Positions 43,119 through 51,219 of a stretch of DNA of 64,000 nt are shown one piece after another. A model generated the notes under the pieces. That model was given only the letters and a program-made list of their open reading frames with translations, did not search any database and was not told where the DNA came from. The position numbers were made by a program, and so were the translations under genes. Where the stretch lies: the NCBI GenBank assembly GCA_964526785.1, contig CAZGMJ010000004.1:113654-177653 (forward strand), read 5' to 3'. Position 1 is the first letter of the stretch. Each line of letters starts with the position of its first letter. This stretch comes from CAZGMJ01 sp964526785 (lineage in GTDB: Bacteria > Planctomycetota > Phycisphaerae > Sedimentisphaerales > Anaerobacaceae).

Positions 43119-43124
43119 AATATC

Positions 43125-44051
43125 TCATTGCTCCATAAAGCGCTCTATTTCCTGTCTCGTTGGCATCGAAGATTGGGCCCCCATCTTTGTCACAGACAGT
43201 GCGGCAACATTGCCGGCCAAGCGGGAGGCCTGTCGTACAGATTGCCCCATCGCAATACCCATTGCCAGACTACCGGTAAACGCATCGCCGGCCGCCGTTG
43301 AGTCGACGGCCTCGACCTTGCAGGGCTCCACAAAGGCCGTTCCTTCGTCGTCCCCCAACACAAAGCCTTCGGCTCCCATCGTCACAATCACCGTCTTCAC
43401 TCCCTTTGCCAGCACGCGTTCGCACGCCATCGCTGCGGTTTGCCTGTCGTGCACGTGCATTCCTGTGAGCGCTGTCGCTTCGGACTCGTTCGGGGTCAGA
43501 ACATCCACGCGACTCAACAGCTCAGCATTCAACTCGCATGCAGGAGCGGGGTCCAGTATGAACGGAATGCCCAGTTCACTGGCCAACTCGGCCGTATACT
43601 CTACCGTCTCGATCGGCACCTCCAGTTGCGCAACCACTGCTCCGCACAGTGCGATATCCTCGCGTGCCGCGTGTACGTCGTCCGGCATCAGGTGGCTGTT
43701 CGCACCGGGAGCGACAAGAATCGAATTACCGCCGTCCTTGTCCACCATGATCAGCGCTACACCCGAAGGAACCCGCGCAGTCTTCAGGACGTACCGCGTG
43801 TCAACTCCGTTGTCTCGAAAATTCTCCATGCTGCGGCTGGCAAAAAGATCCCGTCCGAGTCGGGCAATGAACAGCACATCCGCTCCGAGTCGTGCCGCCG
43901 CCACTGCCTGATTCGCCCCTTTGCCTCCCGGCACCATGACGAACTCTCCACCCAGCACTGTCTCGCCGACAGCCGGGATCCGCGCAGCCTGAATCACCAG
44001 GTCCATGTTGCTGCTGCCGATGACCGCTATTCTGGGCCCAGCCTCGGCCAT
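43125..44051 (-). CDS. rbsK: ribokinase
   Basis: A 308-residue PfkB-family sugar kinase that phosphorylates ribose to ribose 5-phosphate. IAVIGSSNMDLVI near the start, GGEFVMVPGGKGANQAVAAARLGADV, LTPNESEA and the catalytic DSTAAGDAFTGSLA are all present, close to the E. coli ribokinase signatures. The ATG at 44051 lies 2 bases after the nucleoside hydrolase stop, with GGGAGA upstream; an earlier start at 44084 would overlap that gene. Confidence 0.93.
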   Translation of the reverse strand: MAEAGPRIAVIGSSNMDLVIQAARIPAVGETVLGGEFVMVPGGKGANQAVAAARLGADVLFIARLGRDLFASRSMENFRDNGVDTRYVLKTARVPSGVALIMVDKDGGNSILVAPGANSHLMPDDVHAAREDIALCGAVVAQLEVPIETVEYTAELASELGIPFILDPAPACELNAELLSRVDVLTPNESEATALTGMHVHDRQTAAMACERVLAKGVKTVIVTMGAEGFVLGDDEGTAFVEPCKVEAVDSTAAGDAFTGSLAMGIAMGQSVRQASRLAGNVAALSVTKMGAQSSMPTRQEIERFMEQ

Positions 44052-44053
44052 GG

Positions 44054-45169
44054 TCAGTCGTTCTCCCGGCTCGCCGGCGGACAATTGCCCGTCAGCCTTT
44101 CGACCAACCAGTCTTCAAATGCCCCGAGGTCCTTCCATTCCATGGCACATTCGACCTGCTTGGCACCCTCAACAATCTTCGTATACCCATCGTCCGTCAC
44201 TTCAATGGGCAGCGTCTCCATCTCCACCAAATCCGTGCTCATTGCCAGGTAGATCGCCACTGTATCGAAAAGCGTCGTACTGCTCGAGCCCACCTTCTCC
44301 TGCACTCTGCGATCGAGTTCAGCCTGACCAATCTCCTTATCGCGACCGCTCAGGCCATTTCGGTACCAGATTCTGTAATTCTCGATCAGAGCATTAGCCA
44401 GATCGCTGTCGCATGTGAGGACTTTCTGATACTTCTCTGCCTTGAGGTGTACGATGCCGCAGGTATCGAGCGGTGTAATCATCATTTTCCATGGCGCAGT
44501 AAACACTACTTTGGCCGCTTTGGCATACGCCCGCACGTTGTACTCGGCACTGATCTTCTCGCTGCCGCCATAGCCCCGTCGAACGCTTCCATGCATGCCG
44601 ACGAATTCGGCTTTCTGCGCGATCCGGGGTTCCTGCTTGAGAACCTGGGCAATGTTCGGAAGCGGTCCAACCGCAACGATCTTGACGGGTTTGCGAGACT
44701 CCATAACGGTTTCGATAATGGCTTCTATACCGTCGGTGTGTATGGTGCCCGGGTACGACGCCAGATCGTAATCGGCGGCCCATTCGGTTTGCCTGTGACT
44801 GCCCGTGTGATGCTGAATCCCGATACCAATCGGGATGTCCGTCCGCCCCACCGTCTCAAGAAACTTCGCAACGACCTTCGCCTTGGCCTCGGTATTGCCA
44901 ACGGCGGTTGTGATCAATCTCACGTCAAATTCGGGCGACTCCAGCAGCACCGCCAGCGCCCAGGTATCATCGATATCATCACAGATGTCGGTATCGAAGA
45001 TCACGGGAATCGTCTTGCCACCGCCGGCAAACGGATTCCCCACGACGCTGCACGAAATCGTAGGAACAATTGTGAACAATAGAAGCACAAGCACTCCGAA
45101 TCTGGGGCATCGCAAGAAGAAGCCTGGCAACGAGTACGACCGTCCGTTCACGATATTGGTTCTGTACAT
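44054..45169 (-). CDS. exported inosine/uridine-preferring nucleoside hydrolase
   Basis: A 371-residue nucleoside N-ribohydrolase that splits nucleosides into base and ribose. The calcium-binding signature VIFDTDICDDIDDTWAL is at about residue 57, with the normal Gly replaced by Cys. Also seen are VGPLPNIAQVL and FDTVAIYLAMS near the C-terminus. A signal segment (VLVLLLFTIVPTISC) implies export; the cysteine may be lipidated, though -3 is Thr. It is the first gene of the rbsK-rbsB-rbsA-rbsC operon, so released ribose could be imported and phosphorylated at once. An AGGAGG Shine-Dalgarno lies 8 bases before the ATG. Confidence 0.9.
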   Translation of the reverse strand: MYRTNIVNGRSYSLPGFFLRCPRFGVLVLLLFTIVPTISCSVVGNPFAGGGKTIPVIFDTDICDDIDDTWALAVLLESPEFDVRLITTAVGNTEAKAKVVAKFLETVGRTDIPIGIGIQHHTGSHRQTEWAADYDLASYPGTIHTDGIEAIIETVMESRKPVKIVAVGPLPNIAQVLKQEPRIAQKAEFVGMHGSVRRGYGGSEKISAEYNVRAYAKAAKVVFTAPWKMMITPLDTCGIVHLKAEKYQKVLTCDSDLANALIENYRIWYRNGLSGRDKEIGQAELDRRVQEKVGSSSTTLFDTVAIYLAMSTDLVEMETLPIEVTDDGYTKIVEGAKQVECAMEWKDLGAFEDWLVERLTGNCPPASREND

Positions 45170-45285
45170 ACTCAGACCTCCTGAATGTCGAGCGTCATTT
45201 CACCCAATAGTTATATGCCATAGTGTAGTGCCGTACGTCCCGCACGCAAGCGCATTTTGTACATAGGCGCGCCGACGTCTGGAAC

Positions 45286-45312
45286 GGAAGGCACGACGAA
45301 ATGGTGCCTTCC
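45286..45312. repeat. perfect 9-bp inverted repeat in the rbs/hisA divergent region
   Basis: GGAAGGCAC (45286-45294) and GTGCCTTCC (45304-45312) flank a 9-base loop. It lies between two divergent genes and so is not placed as a terminator; it could be an operator or a leader hairpin of hisA. The rest of 45170-45443 shows no gene. Confidence 0.5.
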
Positions 45313-45443
45313 AGCTTCCTCAGACTAATTATTTTCGGGCATTCTGCCGATAAGAAATCCGGGGCCGGTGCCCGTTTGACAAATGGCAGCACGAACGACA
45401 GGATGTGGCCCACCACAGCAATAGACTGGCAGAGGATGTCAAG

Positions 45444-46160
45444 ATGTACATCATACCAGCAATTGATTTGCGCGACGGCAAATGCGTACGCCTGATTCAG
45501 GGACAGTACCACAGGCAGATCAACTACGAAGATAATCCGGTCAAACAGGCCCAGCGCTTCATCGAGGCCGGTGCTGAATGGCTGCACATGGTGGACCTCG
45601 ACGGCGCCAAGGTGGGCAAACCGGTCAATACGGATACGATCGCCGCGGTTGCCGCATCAGGCGGACTGAAGATCGAGGTCGGCGGAGGACTCCGGGATGA
45701 AGCTGCAATCAGGCAGTTACTGGATATCGGTGTGGAGCGAGTCATCGTCGGTACCAAGGCAGTGAAGGATTTTGCCTGGTTTCAGCGAATCGCCCAACAA
45801 TTCGAAGGACAAGTCGTACTTGGTCTCGATGCCAAGGGCTTGAGCATCGCAACGGACGGCTGGACCCAGGAGAGTCCGCAGCATCTGATTGAGTTCGCCG
45901 CAGAAGCCGCCAAACTGCCTCTTGCGGCGATCATCTACACGGACATTGCCAAGGACGGCATGATGGCGGGCCCAAACGTTGAACGGACCAAAGCCCTCGT
46001 CGAAGCGGTCGATGTGCCTGTAGTCGCTTCAGGCGGCGTAAGTACCATCGATGATATCAAACAGCTCATTACAACCGGTGCCGAGGCTGCCATCCTCGGA
46101 CGCAGTCTTTATGAGGGCACCCTCGATTTAGCCAAAGCCATCGAAGCGACCGGCTGCTGA
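45444..46160 (+). CDS. hisA: phosphoribosylformimino-5-aminoimidazole carboxamide ribotide isomerase (HisA)
   Basis: A 238-residue (beta-alpha)8 isomerase of histidine synthesis. MYIIPAIDLRDGKCVRLIQG carries the N-terminal phosphate-site residues and catalytic Asp8. LDGAKVGKPVN, EVGGGLRDE and GGVSTIDDI form the remaining phosphate sites, and TDIAKDGMMAGPN holds the C-terminal catalytic Asp. The frame extends upstream to 45405, but homology begins at the ATG at 45444 with AGAGGA upstream. No other his gene is in the window. Confidence 0.95.
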   Translation: MYIIPAIDLRDGKCVRLIQGQYHRQINYEDNPVKQAQRFIEAGAEWLHMVDLDGAKVGKPVNTDTIAAVAASGGLKIEVGGGLRDEAAIRQLLDIGVERVIVGTKAVKDFAWFQRIAQQFEGQVVLGLDAKGLSIATDGWTQESPQHLIEFAAEAAKLPLAAIIYTDIAKDGMMAGPNVERTKALVEAVDVPVVASGGVSTIDDIKQLITTGAEAAILGRSLYEGTLDLAKAIEATGC

Positions 46161-46263
46161 GAAATCAATGCGTGCGTGCTTGTTCACGACTTTGCGATAC
46201 CGCCGGCTATCCGGCTGGGTACCTCCGCTATCATGACCTCGCGCCGAGCAACTGCAAAAGTGC

Positions 46264-46292
46264 TTGCGAAAACCATCGTCGCCTGTTATCCT
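46264..46292 (+). promoter_or_regulatory. candidate sigma-70 promoter of transketolase
   Basis: TTGCGA (46264-46269) and TATCCT (46287-46292) are 17 bases apart, about 60 bases before the start codon at 46352. The -10 element is imperfect. Confidence 0.4.
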
Positions 46293-46351
46293 ACCTGCTC
46301 GTTTCGTAGCCGCATGCGATTGATAAAGGTTTTCATTACAGGAAGTTAGTG

Positions 46352-48379
46352 ATGAGTGAACGCATTCAGAACCCCGGTTTGTCGGAAGTCGACGAACTTT
46401 GTATCCAGACTATTCGTTTTCTTTCCATGGAAGGCGTGCAGATGGCCAAATCAGGCCATCCCGGCATGCCGATGGGTATGGCTTCGGCCGCATATTTGCT
46501 CTGGACAAGGCATCTCAAACACAACCCCGCGAATCCGACATGGCATAATCGCGACCGTTTCGTCCTCTCGGCCGGTCATGGGAGCATGCTGCTTTACTCG
46601 CTGCTGCATCTTAACGGATATGATCTGAGCCTGGAGGACCTTCAGAGATTCCGTCAACTCGACAGCAAAACGCCGGGCCACCCTGAATATACGCCGGATC
46701 TGGGGATCGAGGTAACAACCGGCCCGCTCGGTCAGGGAATCTCCAATGCGGTCGGTATGGCAATTGCCCGCAAGTATCTGGCGAAGTACTTCAATCGCGA
46801 AAACTTCCCGATTATCGACTACAATATCTATGTCATCGCCAGCGACGGCGATCTGCAGGAAGGCGTTTCGGGTGAAGCCAGTTCTCTGGCCGGGCACCTC
46901 GGCCTGGACAACCTTATCGTCGTCTATGACGACAACCACATCAGTATCGATGGTGTTACTGAACTATCGTTCACGGAAGATCGCGCCAAGCGATATGAGG
47001 CTTACGGCTGGCACGTCCAAATCGTCGACGGCGACGGAAACGACATGGAAGCTTTCGCCAACGCGGTAGCAAACGCGCGGGCCGAAAGAGACAGGCCGAG
47101 CATCATCCAGCTTCGCACGCATATTGCTTTTGGCAGTCCCAATAAACAGGATACGGCCGGTGCCCACGGCGCGCCGCTCGGCGACGATGAGATCAAACTC
47201 ATCAAGGAACGCTTTGGCTGGGATCCAGCGAGCAGCTTCCATGTTCCTGAAGAAGTCAAAAGTCGGATGAAGGACGTTGCCCAGGCGGGCATTGATGCCG
47301 AGGCTCAGTGGAATGAGATGTTCGAGGCCTACGCCAAAGCGCATCCCGACCTGGCTAAAGAGTTTACGGACGCTGCGGCCGGCAAGCTGCCTGTGGACCT
47401 TGACGATGTTCTGCCTGAATTCAGCCCCGATGAATCGATGGCCACACGGAAAGCATCGGGTAAAGTCCTGGCCTCCATTATGCCAAGGCTGCCGCTGGTC
47501 ATGGGGGGTTCAGCGGACTTGACTCCGTCGAACAATACCAACTGGCCCGATGCAAAGGACTTCCAGAAAGCGACGCCCGACGGCCGGTATATTCGCTTCG
47601 GCATTCGCGAACACGCGATGGGCTCGATCCTCAATGGCATTTCGGTCAGCGGCCTGCTGCGGGCCTATGGCGGGACGTTCCTGGTCTTTTCTGACTACAT
47701 GCGCGGCGCGGTTCGCGTGGCCGCCATTTCGCACTACCCGAGTATCTTCGTCTGGACGCACGACAGCATCGGTGTCGGTGAGGACGGCCCCACACACCAG
47801 CCAGTGGAACATCTGGCCGCCCTGCGGGCCATTCCGCACCTAACGGTTTTCCGTCCGGCAGATGCGAACGAGACCGCCCAGGCATGGAAGTATGCTCTGG
47901 AACATCGGCACGGCCCGGTTGCCCTGCTGCTGACCCGCCAGGGGCTGCCCGTACTGGATCAGAACAAATACGGCTCGGCCAAAGACACGCACAAGGGAGC
48001 GTATGTCGTGGTGCCGTGCGACGAGCCTGACGTGTTGCTGTTAGCCAGCGGCTCGGAAGTCTCACTGGCGCTGTGTGCCGCGGAAGGACTCGCAGGCGAC
48101 GGAATCAAAGCCCAGGTGGTCAGCATGCCGTCCTGGGATCTGTTCGAAAAGCAGGATCAGGCCTATAAGGATTCGGTTATTCCGCCGAGCGTCAAAGCCA
48201 GAGTGGCTGTCGAGGCGGGCGTCGAACTCGGCTGGCACAAGTATATCGGCGACAACGGGGCTTTCGTCGGCATGTCGTCCTTTGGCACCTCCGCCCCGGC
48301 CAAGCTCTGCTTCGAGAAGTTCGGCATAACTACTGAGAACGTTATCGCAACCGCCAAAAGAGTCGTCAGTAATTTGTGA
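46352..48379 (+). CDS. tkt: transketolase
   Basis: A 675-residue thiamine-diphosphate enzyme of the pentose phosphate pathway. KSGHPGMPMG at about residue 33, the substrate-site histidines in LSAGHGSML, and the TPP motif SDGDLQEGVSGEASSLAGHLGLDN through NNHISIDG-like YDDNHISIDG are intact. The pyrimidine-domain catalytic Glu lies in FGIREHAMGSI. The ATG at 46352 follows a GGAAG Shine-Dalgarno by 6 bases; a GTG just before it is less likely. Together with imported ribose it would feed ribose 5-phosphate into central metabolism. A good terminator follows. Confidence 0.96.
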   Translation: MSERIQNPGLSEVDELCIQTIRFLSMEGVQMAKSGHPGMPMGMASAAYLLWTRHLKHNPANPTWHNRDRFVLSAGHGSMLLYSLLHLNGYDLSLEDLQRFRQLDSKTPGHPEYTPDLGIEVTTGPLGQGISNAVGMAIARKYLAKYFNRENFPIIDYNIYVIASDGDLQEGVSGEASSLAGHLGLDNLIVVYDDNHISIDGVTELSFTEDRAKRYEAYGWHVQIVDGDGNDMEAFANAVANARAERDRPSIIQLRTHIAFGSPNKQDTAGAHGAPLGDDEIKLIKERFGWDPASSFHVPEEVKSRMKDVAQAGIDAEAQWNEMFEAYAKAHPDLAKEFTDAAAGKLPVDLDDVLPEFSPDESMATRKASGKVLASIMPRLPLVMGGSADLTPSNNTNWPDAKDFQKATPDGRYIRFGIREHAMGSILNGISVSGLLRAYGGTFLVFSDYMRGAVRVAAISHYPSIFVWTHDSIGVGEDGPTHQPVEHLAALRAIPHLTVFRPADANETAQAWKYALEHRHGPVALLLTRQGLPVLDQNKYGSAKDTHKGAYVVVPCDEPDVLLLASGSEVSLALCAAEGLAGDGIKAQVVSMPSWDLFEKQDQAYKDSVIPPSVKARVAVEAGVELGWHKYIGDNGAFVGMSSFGTSAPAKLCFEKFGITTENVIATAKRVVSNL

Positions 48380-48412
48380 TGACAGCACGGCGAGACAAAA
48401 GGAAAGTTCAGG

Positions 48413-48452
48413 ACGGCGGGTTGTTCAACGGACAACACCGCCGTTTTCTTTC
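48413..48452 (+). terminator. Rho-independent terminator after transketolase
   Basis: ACGGCGG/GTTGT (48413-48424) pairs with ACAAC/CCGCCGT (48432-48444) with one bulged A at 48437 and a 7-base loop, followed by a T-rich tail TTTTCTTTC. Confidence 0.75.
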
Positions 48453-48466
48453 GACAGGAGCAAATA

Positions 48467-49936
48467 ATGGGCACTGATACCAGACGCGGCTTTTTGAAGA
48501 CCGCCGGACTAGGGACTACGGCCCTGATGTGCGGAATGGGCCCCAATACCGAAGCACGGGCATTTGCCGACGAGCGGCAAGCCATTCGAGAACCCGCGCG
48601 CGAGATACCGGTCGTGTATCGATGCGATATATGTGTGGTTGGAGGCGGCAGTGCGGGCGTATTCGCAGCGGTCCGCGCCGCCAGACTCGGTGCAAGCGTC
48701 GCACTGATTGAGAACAACGGATTCTTCGGGGGCGTCGCAACAGCCGCGAAAGTCAACATCTGGCACTCGATCTACAACACAACCGGCGACAAGCAAATCA
48801 TCGGCGGGCTCACTGTTGAAACCGTCGAGCGACTGAAGAAGCGAAACGCCGTAAATATCTATCAGTCCAATCACAGTCGCTACGCAGTGTTCAACACGTC
48901 CGAGATGATCCTGGAACTCGACGAATTGGTGCGCGAGCAATCCCGTATCCGTCCATTCCTGCACGCCCGCTTTGCCGCCGCCGTCGGTGCCGACGGCCGT
49001 ATGTCGCACGCAATCATAGAAGACAAATCGGGACGGCGAGCCGTCGAGGCCCGCTACTTCATCGATGCGACCGGCGACGGCGACGTGCTTGCGCGGCTCG
49101 GTCTGCCGGTGCGAAAAAACGATGATCTGCAACCCCCCACCGTCTGCGTCTTCCTCACAGGTCTCGACGCGATCAAACAGGCCAATCCCGGATTCAATCT
49201 GGGCAAGGCGGTTTACGATCCGAAGTTTACCAACTCCCTCAAACGCAGCTTTCTCTGGTCTTCTGAAGCCGTCAATCAGGCGAACACGCGCATGGTGGCT
49301 GGAACGCGCGTGCCGGGCGCCGATTGCAGCGACGCGGACCAGTTGACGCATGCTGAGATGGAAGGACGTCGTCAGGCCCGCATTATGCGGGATATCGTGC
49401 ATGACAACTTCGAGCAAGGCGAGGAGGTTGCGATTGTGGGCCTTTCCTCCTATATCGGGGTTCGCGAGACGCGCCACGCCGAGTGTCGACGCAGGCTGCT
49501 TCAGCGGGAAGTACTCGAAGGCGTGCATTTTCCGGATGCTATCGCCAACGGCAGTTATCGCGTAGACGTTCACCACTCGAACAAGCCCGGCCTGACCTTC
49601 CGCTACCTTGATGGAACCGAAGTGTATAGCGTGCCGGGCAAACCATCGGTCAAGAGCCGGTGGCGGGGGCCGCGCGATAAAAACCCGACCTTCTACCAAA
49701 TCCCATACAGCTGTCTGGTGCCCAAAGGGGCAAAGAACGTTTTGGCAGCCGGGCGTTTGCTCGATGCGGACCGCGGTGCCTACGGCGCCGCCCGTGTCAT
49801 GGTTAACTGCAATCAGACGGGCGAAGCTGTCGGAGTGGCAAGTTGGCTGGCACTGCAGAACGGTCTGACAGTAAGCGAGGTCGATTTCAGAAAGCTGCGC
49901 CGGGAATTAGCCAAAGGCGGCTCGATCATTATTTGA
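48467..49936 (+). CDS. Tat-exported FAD-dependent oxidoreductase
   Basis: A 489-residue flavoprotein of the FAD_oxidored family. It starts with a perfect twin-arginine motif TRRGFLK, so it should be folded and loaded with cofactor before export. The dinucleotide-binding motif is VVGGGSAGVFAAVRAARLGASVALIE at about 52-77. NGFFGGVAT and DATGDGDVLARLGLP are family-typical. Electron acceptor and substrate are unknown; planctomycete genomes carry many paralogues. A clear CAGGAG Shine-Dalgarno lies 7 bases before the ATG and it is followed by a UroD-family gene. Confidence 0.8.
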   Translation: MGTDTRRGFLKTAGLGTTALMCGMGPNTEARAFADERQAIREPAREIPVVYRCDICVVGGGSAGVFAAVRAARLGASVALIENNGFFGGVATAAKVNIWHSIYNTTGDKQIIGGLTVETVERLKKRNAVNIYQSNHSRYAVFNTSEMILELDELVREQSRIRPFLHARFAAAVGADGRMSHAIIEDKSGRRAVEARYFIDATGDGDVLARLGLPVRKNDDLQPPTVCVFLTGLDAIKQANPGFNLGKAVYDPKFTNSLKRSFLWSSEAVNQANTRMVAGTRVPGADCSDADQLTHAEMEGRRQARIMRDIVHDNFEQGEEVAIVGLSSYIGVRETRHAECRRRLLQREVLEGVHFPDAIANGSYRVDVHHSNKPGLTFRYLDGTEVYSVPGKPSVKSRWRGPRDKNPTFYQIPYSCLVPKGAKNVLAAGRLLDADRGAYGAARVMVNCNQTGEAVGVASWLALQNGLTVSEVDFRKLRRELAKGGSIII

Positions 49937-49978
49937 ACGCGGTAAATCATGTCGGATTGACGAGCAAGCAGAAAACAC

Positions 49979-51130
49979 ATGAATATGAATTCCAGAGACC
50001 GCATCCTGACCACCCTTGGGCACCGGCAGCCCGACCGGATTCCTTTCGATCTGGGCGGCAGTTACGTTACGGGCATCACGAAGAACGCCTATACAGGTCT
50101 CGCCCGGACGCTCGGAATAGACACCGAACCGATCGTACTCTGTGACGTCGTACAACAGCTTGCCGAACCGGGCGAGGAGTTGCTCCAGAAACTCGACGTC
50201 GATACCAGAGCAGTTGTACCCAATATCGCACGGAAAAGCCCGCCGTTGGAGATATGCGACGGGGAGCAGCGCTTTCGGGATGAATGGGGCGTCCTCTGGC
50301 ATCGTCCGGAAGGCAGCCTGTATTTCGATATCGCCGCCGGCCCCTTCGCTCAGGAACTCACGCGAAAAACCATCGACGAATTCAAATGGCCCGATCCCAC
50401 CGCCCCTGCTTTGTTCGACGGACTCGAAGAGAAGGCGCGTATGCATTACGAACGTGGTTATGCTGTGATGCTGGAGAATCTCTGTGCGGGGCTGTTTGAG
50501 ATGTGCTGCCGTGTCCGCGGAACCGAACAGTTCCTGATGGATCTGGCCATGGACCCCGAGACCGCTTGCACACTCCTGGATAAGTTCGTGGAGCTGAAGC
50601 TGCGGTATTATGAGGCGGCCGCCGCACGATTAGGCAAATACATCGTTTGTCTTCGCGAGGTCGACGACATGGCGGGCCAGCAGTCTATGCTGATTTCCCC
50701 GCAGATGTACCGCGATTTACTGAAACCTCGCCACAAACAACTCTTCGACGCACAGAAGAAGCTGTTTCCCGAACCTTTCTACAGCTTCTTTCACTCGGAC
50801 GGCGCCATTCTCGAAATCATTCCGGATCTCATCGAAACAGGCGTTGAAATCCTCAACCCCGTTCAACTAACCGCCCAGGGGATGGACGCACAACTGCTGA
50901 AACAGCGTTTCGGCAGAGACCTCGTTTTCTGGGGCGGCGGCGTAAATACTCAGCAGGTCCTCCCTCATGGGACACCGCAGGAGGTCCGCCGGAACGTCCG
51001 CGAGCGCATCGCCCAACTCGCTCCGGATGGCGGCTTCGTCTTCGCAACCGTCCACAATATCCAGGATGACGTCCCTGCGGACAACATCCGCGCTCTGGTG
51101 GAAACCTGGCGCGAACTGCGAGACTACTGA
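49979..51130 (+). CDS. uroporphyrinogen decarboxylase-family protein
   Basis: A 383-residue (beta-alpha)8 protein of the UroD/MtaA superfamily. It starts with RDRILTTLGHRQPDRIPFDLGG, the usual opening of this group, and contains FHSDGAILEIIPDLIETGVEILNPVQ-like segments at about 265-290. The corrinoid methyltransferase zinc motif HxC is replaced by HSD, so it is unlikely to be an MtaA-type methyltransferase, and it is also unlike true HemE in its N-terminal active-site loop. Such divergent members are common in planctomycete carbohydrate clusters, with unknown reaction. An ATG at 49985 is an alternative start. Confidence 0.75.
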   Translation: MNMNSRDRILTTLGHRQPDRIPFDLGGSYVTGITKNAYTGLARTLGIDTEPIVLCDVVQQLAEPGEELLQKLDVDTRAVVPNIARKSPPLEICDGEQRFRDEWGVLWHRPEGSLYFDIAAGPFAQELTRKTIDEFKWPDPTAPALFDGLEEKARMHYERGYAVMLENLCAGLFEMCCRVRGTEQFLMDLAMDPETACTLLDKFVELKLRYYEAAAARLGKYIVCLREVDDMAGQQSMLISPQMYRDLLKPRHKQLFDAQKKLFPEPFYSFFHSDGAILEIIPDLIETGVEILNPVQLTAQGMDAQLLKQRFGRDLVFWGGGVNTQQVLPHGTPQEVRRNVRERIAQLAPDGGFVFATVHNIQDDVPADNIRALVETWRELRDY

Positions 51131-51219
51131 GGCCGATCAATCAGTCGCACATCTGCGTATAGGCAGGTGAACGACAGATAAAGGCCTCGCTGGAAGCCTT
51201 TTGTGTCTGTATACTTTCT

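Noticed and set aside
46188..46216. Short hairpin GCCGG-CTAT-CCGGC after hisA as a terminator
   Set aside because: The stem is only 5 bp and lacks a T-tract.
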